Assembly (NCBI GenBank): GCA_021845835.1
Contig: JAJZVE010000029.1
Span: 6,644-15,601 of the forward strand
Direction of reading: 5' to 3'
From: Pseudomonadota bacterium
GTDB taxonomy: Bacteria; Pseudomonadota; Alphaproteobacteria; Acetobacterales; Acetobacteraceae
DNA: 8,958 nucleotides
Shown: one piece after another, positions 6,468-8,958 of the stretch
How the letters are laid out: every line of letters begins with the position of its first letter
Numbering within the stretch: the first letter of the stretch is position 1
Notes under the pieces: generated by a model
Told to the model about the DNA's origin: nothing
The model's database searches: none
The model's input: the letters and a program-made list of their open reading frames with translations, nothing else
Program-made: the position numbers and the translations under genes

Positions 6468-8018
6468 GTGATTTCGCTTCCGCTATGGAGTCGCCGTCTG
6501 CGCGCCGGCCCGCTGGCGCTGTTGCTGCTGCTCTCCGCGTTCGTCCTGACCGGTGTGGCCTGGCAGCGGGGCGCGGAGTACGACGAGGGCTACACGGTGT
6601 TCCTCGTCAGCGGCGTGCCGCGTCCGGACTGGCCGGCGACGCCGTTTTATGCCGGGGACGAACGCGGCGTGTTCGACGGCAGCAGCACGCCGCTGCGCAT
6701 CGTCCACGACCTGCGCGCGAACGACGTGCATCCGCCGCTCTACTTCTGGGCGGCGGCGGGGTGGCGTGCGCTGTTCGGGCCGGACCTGTTCGTGCTGCGG
6801 CTGTTCTCCGTCCTGTGCGGCGTGGCGACGCTGGCGCTGGTCGCCGGACTGGCCGCGGAGGTAGGTGTGCCGCCGCTGGTGGCGATGCTGCTCACGCTCG
6901 GCTGCTACGGATTCAGCTACACCGAGGCGGTGACGCGCGACTTCACGCTGGCGGAGCTGCTGACGGCGGCGGGCGTGTGGATGCTGGTGGTCGCGGCGCG
7001 GCGCGGCGGGATGCTGCTGGCGCTGGCCGGCGGGCTGGCGCTGGGACTGGCCAGCTTTGCCAACTACCTCACCTCCTTCGTGGCCGCGGCGTCGCTGCTG
7101 TGGCTGCTGGTCCGGGCGTGGCGGCAGCCTTCGGTGTGGCTGCCGGCGGGCCTCGGTTTCGCGGCCCTGCTGCCGGCCGACCTGTTCTTCTTCCTGGCCC
7201 AGCGCGGCAGCCGCGACGGGCAGTTTCCGCCGTTCCACCTGCTGCCGAGCATCGCGCGGCTGGCCCAGTACACGGCGGCGAACGTGTTCGGCGGGCTGCC
7301 GCTCTATGCCGGCGGCGCGCTGCGCTGGGCGCTCGGCGGTGGGCTGGCGCTGGCGCTGGTCGGGCTGGTGCTGCTGATCGCGGCGCGCTGGCGGCAGGTC
7401 GGGCAGCCCGATACACGCCGGCTGCTGGCGCTCGCCGCCGTTGCGCCGCCGGTCGGGCTGATCGCGCTCGGCATGGTGTTCGACAACACGCCGATCGAGC
7501 TGCGCTACATCGCCTATGCCACGCCGTTCTTCGCCATGCTGCTGGCTGGCGCGTTCGCCAGCCTGCCGCCGGCGCGCGGGGCGGCGCTGCTGGTGCTGGT
7601 GCTGGCGCTGCAGGCGGCATCGCTTGTGGGTCTCGCGCGCATGCCGCAGACCATGCAGCCGCAGGCGGCGGCGACACATCTGGCCGCGGCGCTGGCCGGG
7701 CCGGACGGGCTGGTGCTGATCCCGCGCGGCAATGACGGCGTCGGCGTGGTCGGGGCGGTCATCCAGTCGGCGCCGGACTGGCTGCGGCTGCTGGTGGTGC
7801 CGCGCGACGCGCCGGCGGAGGCGATCCGCGCGCGGGTCGGCGCGGCGCCGAAGGTGGTGCTGGCGCTGATCGCGGTGGATGACGACAGCCGGGCGACGCT
7901 GCCGCAGATGGAGGCACTGTTCCGCGACCACCCGTGCTGGCGCGAGACGGTGCGCGAGCCACTGGCCGTCGCCTTCGCCCGCACCGCCGCCTGCGCGCCA
8001 ACCGCCGGGGTACAGTAG
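6468..8018 (+). CDS. Multi-pass membrane GT-C type glycosyltransferase (ArnT/PMT-like)
   Basis: A 516-residue integral inner-membrane protein, probably transferring a sugar from a polyprenyl-phosphate donor to a glycan or lipid acceptor on the periplasmic face. A first membrane helix at about 15-32 is followed by AEYDEGYTVFL (37-46). The acidic pair D39-E40 in this first periplasmic loop is the catalytic/metal motif position of GT-C enzymes. A long loop ends in NDVHPPLYFWAAAGWRALFG (85-104), the HPPLYF signature of the family, and RLFSVLCGVATL follows. Further hydrophobic segments lie near 120-148, 165-177, 182-216, 226-243, 290-306, 320-337 and 352-390. ELRYIAYATPFF (344-355) matches the conserved RY..P segment. 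The last 120 residues form a soluble domain. Neighbouring glycan genes support the role. Sugar and acceptor are unknown. The gene converges with the DinB gene, only five bases away, with no terminator between. Confidence 0.85.
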   Translation: MISLPLWSRRLRAGPLALLLLLSAFVLTGVAWQRGAEYDEGYTVFLVSGVPRPDWPATPFYAGDERGVFDGSSTPLRIVHDLRANDVHPPLYFWAAAGWRALFGPDLFVLRLFSVLCGVATLALVAGLAAEVGVPPLVAMLLTLGCYGFSYTEAVTRDFTLAELLTAAGVWMLVVAARRGGMLLALAGGLALGLASFANYLTSFVAAASLLWLLVRAWRQPSVWLPAGLGFAALLPADLFFFLAQRGSRDGQFPPFHLLPSIARLAQYTAANVFGGLPLYAGGALRWALGGGLALALVGLVLLIAARWRQVGQPDTRRLLALAAVAPPVGLIALGMVFDNTPIELRYIAYATPFFAMLLAGAFASLPPARGAALLVLVLALQAASLVGLARMPQTMQPQAAATHLAAALAGPDGLVLIPRGNDGVGVVGAVIQSAPDWLRLLVVPRDAPAEAIRARVGAAPKVVLALIAVDDDSRATLPQMEALFRDHPCWRETVREPLAVAFARTAACAPTAGVQ

Positions 8019-8023
8019 CCGGC

Positions 8024-8527
8024 TCAGGGCGGAACGACGAGGAACAGGTCGGTATCGCCGGTCTGCTCGCCGGCGGCGGTCAGCATGGCGTGGACCTGGC
8101 CGCGATGGTGCGTCTGGTGGTTGAAGAAATGCGTCACCAGCAGCGCGCGCGGCGCACCGATCTCGCGCTGCGCGGAGCCGCTGAACCAGCGCATCTCGCC
8201 GGCCAGCCAGTCGGCGTCGAGCGTGACCGCCCAGGCGAGGATGCCGGCGTCCGCCTCGACACGGGCGGCCTGCAGGGTGGCGAAGTTCGGCTCCAGCGTG
8301 GCGCTGTCGCGCTGCGACAGCGCGGGCTTCGGCCAGCCGGCGAAGCGCGCCATCCACACGCGGTCCCCCCACAGCAGATGTGCGAGCGTGCCGTGGATCG
8401 AGCCCCAGAAGGCGCCGCGGTCGCGGGTGCGCTCGGCCGCGGGCAGCCGCGCCGCGGCGGCGTAGAGGCGCCGGTTCATCTCGGCGTTGTAGGCCGCCAT
8501 CAGCCGCACCCAGTCCGGCGCGATCAT
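8024..8527 (-). CDS. DinB-family protein (putative metal-dependent four-helix-bundle enzyme)
   Basis: A 167-residue protein of normal DinB/YfiT length. DinB-like proteins are four-helix bundles with a divalent-metal site formed by three histidines; characterised relatives are thiol-transferases and hydrolases, but most have no known function. Here the metal ligands are probably His50 (GTLAHLLWGDRVW, 46-58) and His137 and His141 in HFFNHQTHHRGQVHAML (133-149), the strongest family signature. The N terminus (DWVRLMAAYNAEMNRRLYAAAARL) is the usual first helix. ATG 8527-8525 overlaps the Rieske gene's TGA (8526-8524) by four bases, so translation is probably coupled. An open frame continues upstream, but it only overlaps the Rieske gene. 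The name comes from a DNA-damage-inducible Bacillus gene and does not imply a repair role. Family placement is good; the reaction is unknown. Confidence 0.87.
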   Translation of the reverse strand: MIAPDWVRLMAAYNAEMNRRLYAAAARLPAAERTRDRGAFWGSIHGTLAHLLWGDRVWMARFAGWPKPALSQRDSATLEPNFATLQAARVEADAGILAWAVTLDADWLAGEMRWFSGSAQREIGAPRALLVTHFFNHQTHHRGQVHAMLTAAGEQTGDTDLFLVVPP

Positions 8528-8850
8528 GCCGGCAGGCCGATCAGCACCGCGTCGCCATCGATGCGCACCGGATAGGCGGCCAGATCCGCCTCGGCCGGCG
8601 GGCCGAGCACCTTGCCGGAGCAGACATCGAAGCGGGCGGCGTGCAGCGGGCATTCGATCACGCTGCCGTCGAGCCAGCCGTCGGTGAGCAGCGCGAAGGC
8701 GTGGGTGCAGATATTGGCGGTCGCGTGCCAGCCGCCGTCGTCGAGGTGAAACAGCGCGATCTGGTGTCCGCCGGCATCGACCGCCTGCATCTCGCCGGGC
8801 GGGATGGCGGCGGCGCTGGCGACACGCACCCAGTTTGCTGCTTCACTCAT
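8524..8850 (-). CDS. Rieske [2Fe-2S] ferredoxin (dioxygenase-ferredoxin type)
   Basis: A 108-residue soluble electron carrier, the usual length for ferredoxin components of Rieske non-haem oxygenases such as NagAb or BphF. The cluster ligands are all present: Cys48 and His50 in NICTHAFALLTDGWLDG, and Cys67 and His70 in IECPLHAARFDVCSGKVL. CTHAFALLTDG is especially like naphthalene/salicylate-type oxygenase ferredoxins. There is no signal peptide or membrane anchor, so it is not a bc1-type Rieske subunit. The start is ATG 8850-8848 with GGAGG eight bases upstream; an in-frame ATG ten codons earlier (8880) is not needed. It would accept electrons from an FAD reductase, and one starts divergently 63 bases away. 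The partner oxygenase is not in the window. NirD-like nitrite reductase small subunits are a less likely alternative. Confidence 0.92.
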   Translation of the reverse strand: MSEAANWVRVASAAAIPPGEMQAVDAGGHQIALFHLDDGGWHATANICTHAFALLTDGWLDGSVIECPLHAARFDVCSGKVLGPPAEADLAAYPVRIDGDAVLIGLPA

Positions 8851-8858
8851 GCCTCGGA

Positions 8859-8863
8859 CCTCC
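8859..8863 (-). promoter_or_regulatory. Ribosome binding site of the Rieske ferredoxin gene
   Basis: On the minus strand this reads GGAGG, eight bases before the ATG at 8850. It selects that start over the in-frame ATG at 8880, which would place the site inside the coding region. Confidence 0.75.
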
Positions 8864-8899
8864 GGTTGCCGGCGGATCATGCCGGAGCCGCGGGGGAAT

Positions 8900-8905
8900 G
8901 GGGAG
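8900..8905 (+). promoter_or_regulatory. Ribosome binding site of the partial oxidoreductase gene
   Basis: GGGGAG lies eight bases before ATG 8914, a good Shine-Dalgarno sequence and spacing that supports the start of the truncated gene at the window's right edge. Confidence 0.65.
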
Positions 8906-8913
8906 AGCGGACG

Positions 8914-8958
8914 ATGGCGTCGGGAGTCACCGTGATCGTCGGCGCCGGCCAGGCGGGG
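8914..8958 (+). CDS. FAD-dependent oxidoreductase, N-terminal 15 codons (probable ferredoxin reductase)
   Basis: Only the first 15 residues are in the window: MASGVTVIVGAGQAG. VIVGAGQAG is the start of a Rossmann dinucleotide-binding fold (GxGxxG/A), and the GAGQAG form is typical of the FAD-binding N terminus of ferredoxin/rubredoxin/putidaredoxin reductases of the pyridine-nucleotide disulfide oxidoreductase family. Lying divergently 63 bases from a Rieske ferredoxin gene, it is the natural NAD(P)H-to-ferredoxin electron donor. That role is inferred from context plus 15 residues; other FAD enzymes begin the same way. The good ribosome binding site supports this as a true gene start. Confidence 0.7.
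   Translation, partial: MASGVTVIVGAGQAG

Larger units (their letters stand above)
8851..8913. promoter_or_regulatory. 63-base divergent control region between the Rieske ferredoxin and the reductase
   Basis: The two genes point away from each other, so their promoters must lie here or overlap the coding ends. A small dyad, CCGGC (8869-8873) and GCCGG (8881-8885) around GGATCAT, sits near the middle, with a looser outer match TCCGG/CCGGA (8861-8865 with 8882-8886). No clear -35/-10 pair is visible on either strand. A shared regulator site is plausible but not shown. Confidence 0.35.

Noticed and set aside
6483..8372. 629-residue minus-strand open frame opposite the GT-C gene
   Set aside because: It is a low-complexity Gln/Arg/His-rich shadow frame, crosses the convergent gene boundary, and conflicts with clear membrane-protein signatures on the plus strand.
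7934..8575. Plus-strand open frame across the DinB gene
   Set aside because: It is the complement-strand shadow of the DinB gene, which has the conserved histidine motif and a coupled start.

Overview
The window is very GC-rich DNA, and codon third positions in the real genes are almost always G or C. The gene content suggests a high-GC alphaproteobacterium, perhaps a Rhodospirillales or Acetobacteraceae relative. The main clue is a thioredoxin reductase gene followed directly by a LysR regulator beginning MDWDKLRVFHAVAEAGSF, a pairing I associate with that class. The lineage is inferred; no rRNA or tRNA is present to confirm it.

Layout, left to right. (1) Positions 1-171 hold the 3' end of trxB. 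A LysR-type regulator (247-1137) follows on the same strand. Next come about 170 bases of non-coding, hairpin-rich DNA and a perfect intrinsic terminator (1308-1342), which closes this unit. (2) A plus-strand surface-glycan cluster runs from 1430 to 6278: a 692-residue protein pairing a degenerate GT2-like region with a GT4 glycosyltransferase, then a GT2 glycosyltransferase, a second GT4 glycosyltransferase, and a hexapeptide-repeat O-acetyltransferase. Two of the three junctions are 4-base start/stop overlaps (3505-3508 and 5724-5727), so this reads as one operon. The third junction is a 48-base gap with a small imperfect duplication around the start codon. (3) After 189 bases without a gene comes a multi-membrane-spanning GT-C type glycosyltransferase (6468-8018), probably part of the same glycan function but possibly separately transcribed. 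(4) Convergent with it, five bases away, is a minus-strand pair: a Rieske [2Fe-2S] ferredoxin (8850-8524) followed by a DinB-family protein (8527-8024), again with a 4-base overlap. (5) Divergent from the Rieske gene, a plus-strand FAD-dependent oxidoreductase starts at 8914 and leaves the window after 15 codons. It is a natural candidate for the ferredoxin reductase.

How the parts fit: the glycan genes could assemble and acetylate an oligosaccharide on a lipid carrier or directly on a surface molecule. GT2 and GT4 enzymes would add sugars in the cytoplasm, the acetyltransferase would decorate them, and the GT-C protein would transfer a sugar from a polyprenyl-phosphate donor on the outer face of the membrane. 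No flippase, polymerase, ABC exporter or sugar-nucleotide synthesis gene is in the window. The right-hand genes look like an electron-transfer pair (reductase to Rieske ferredoxin) whose terminal oxygenase is not visible. I found no CRISPR array, insertion sequence, phage gene, tRNA or rRNA. The most unusual items are the GT2-like region that lacks its nucleotide-binding half, the hairpin-rich non-coding stretch before the terminator, the duplicated start region at 4485-4540, and the DinB-Rieske coupling.
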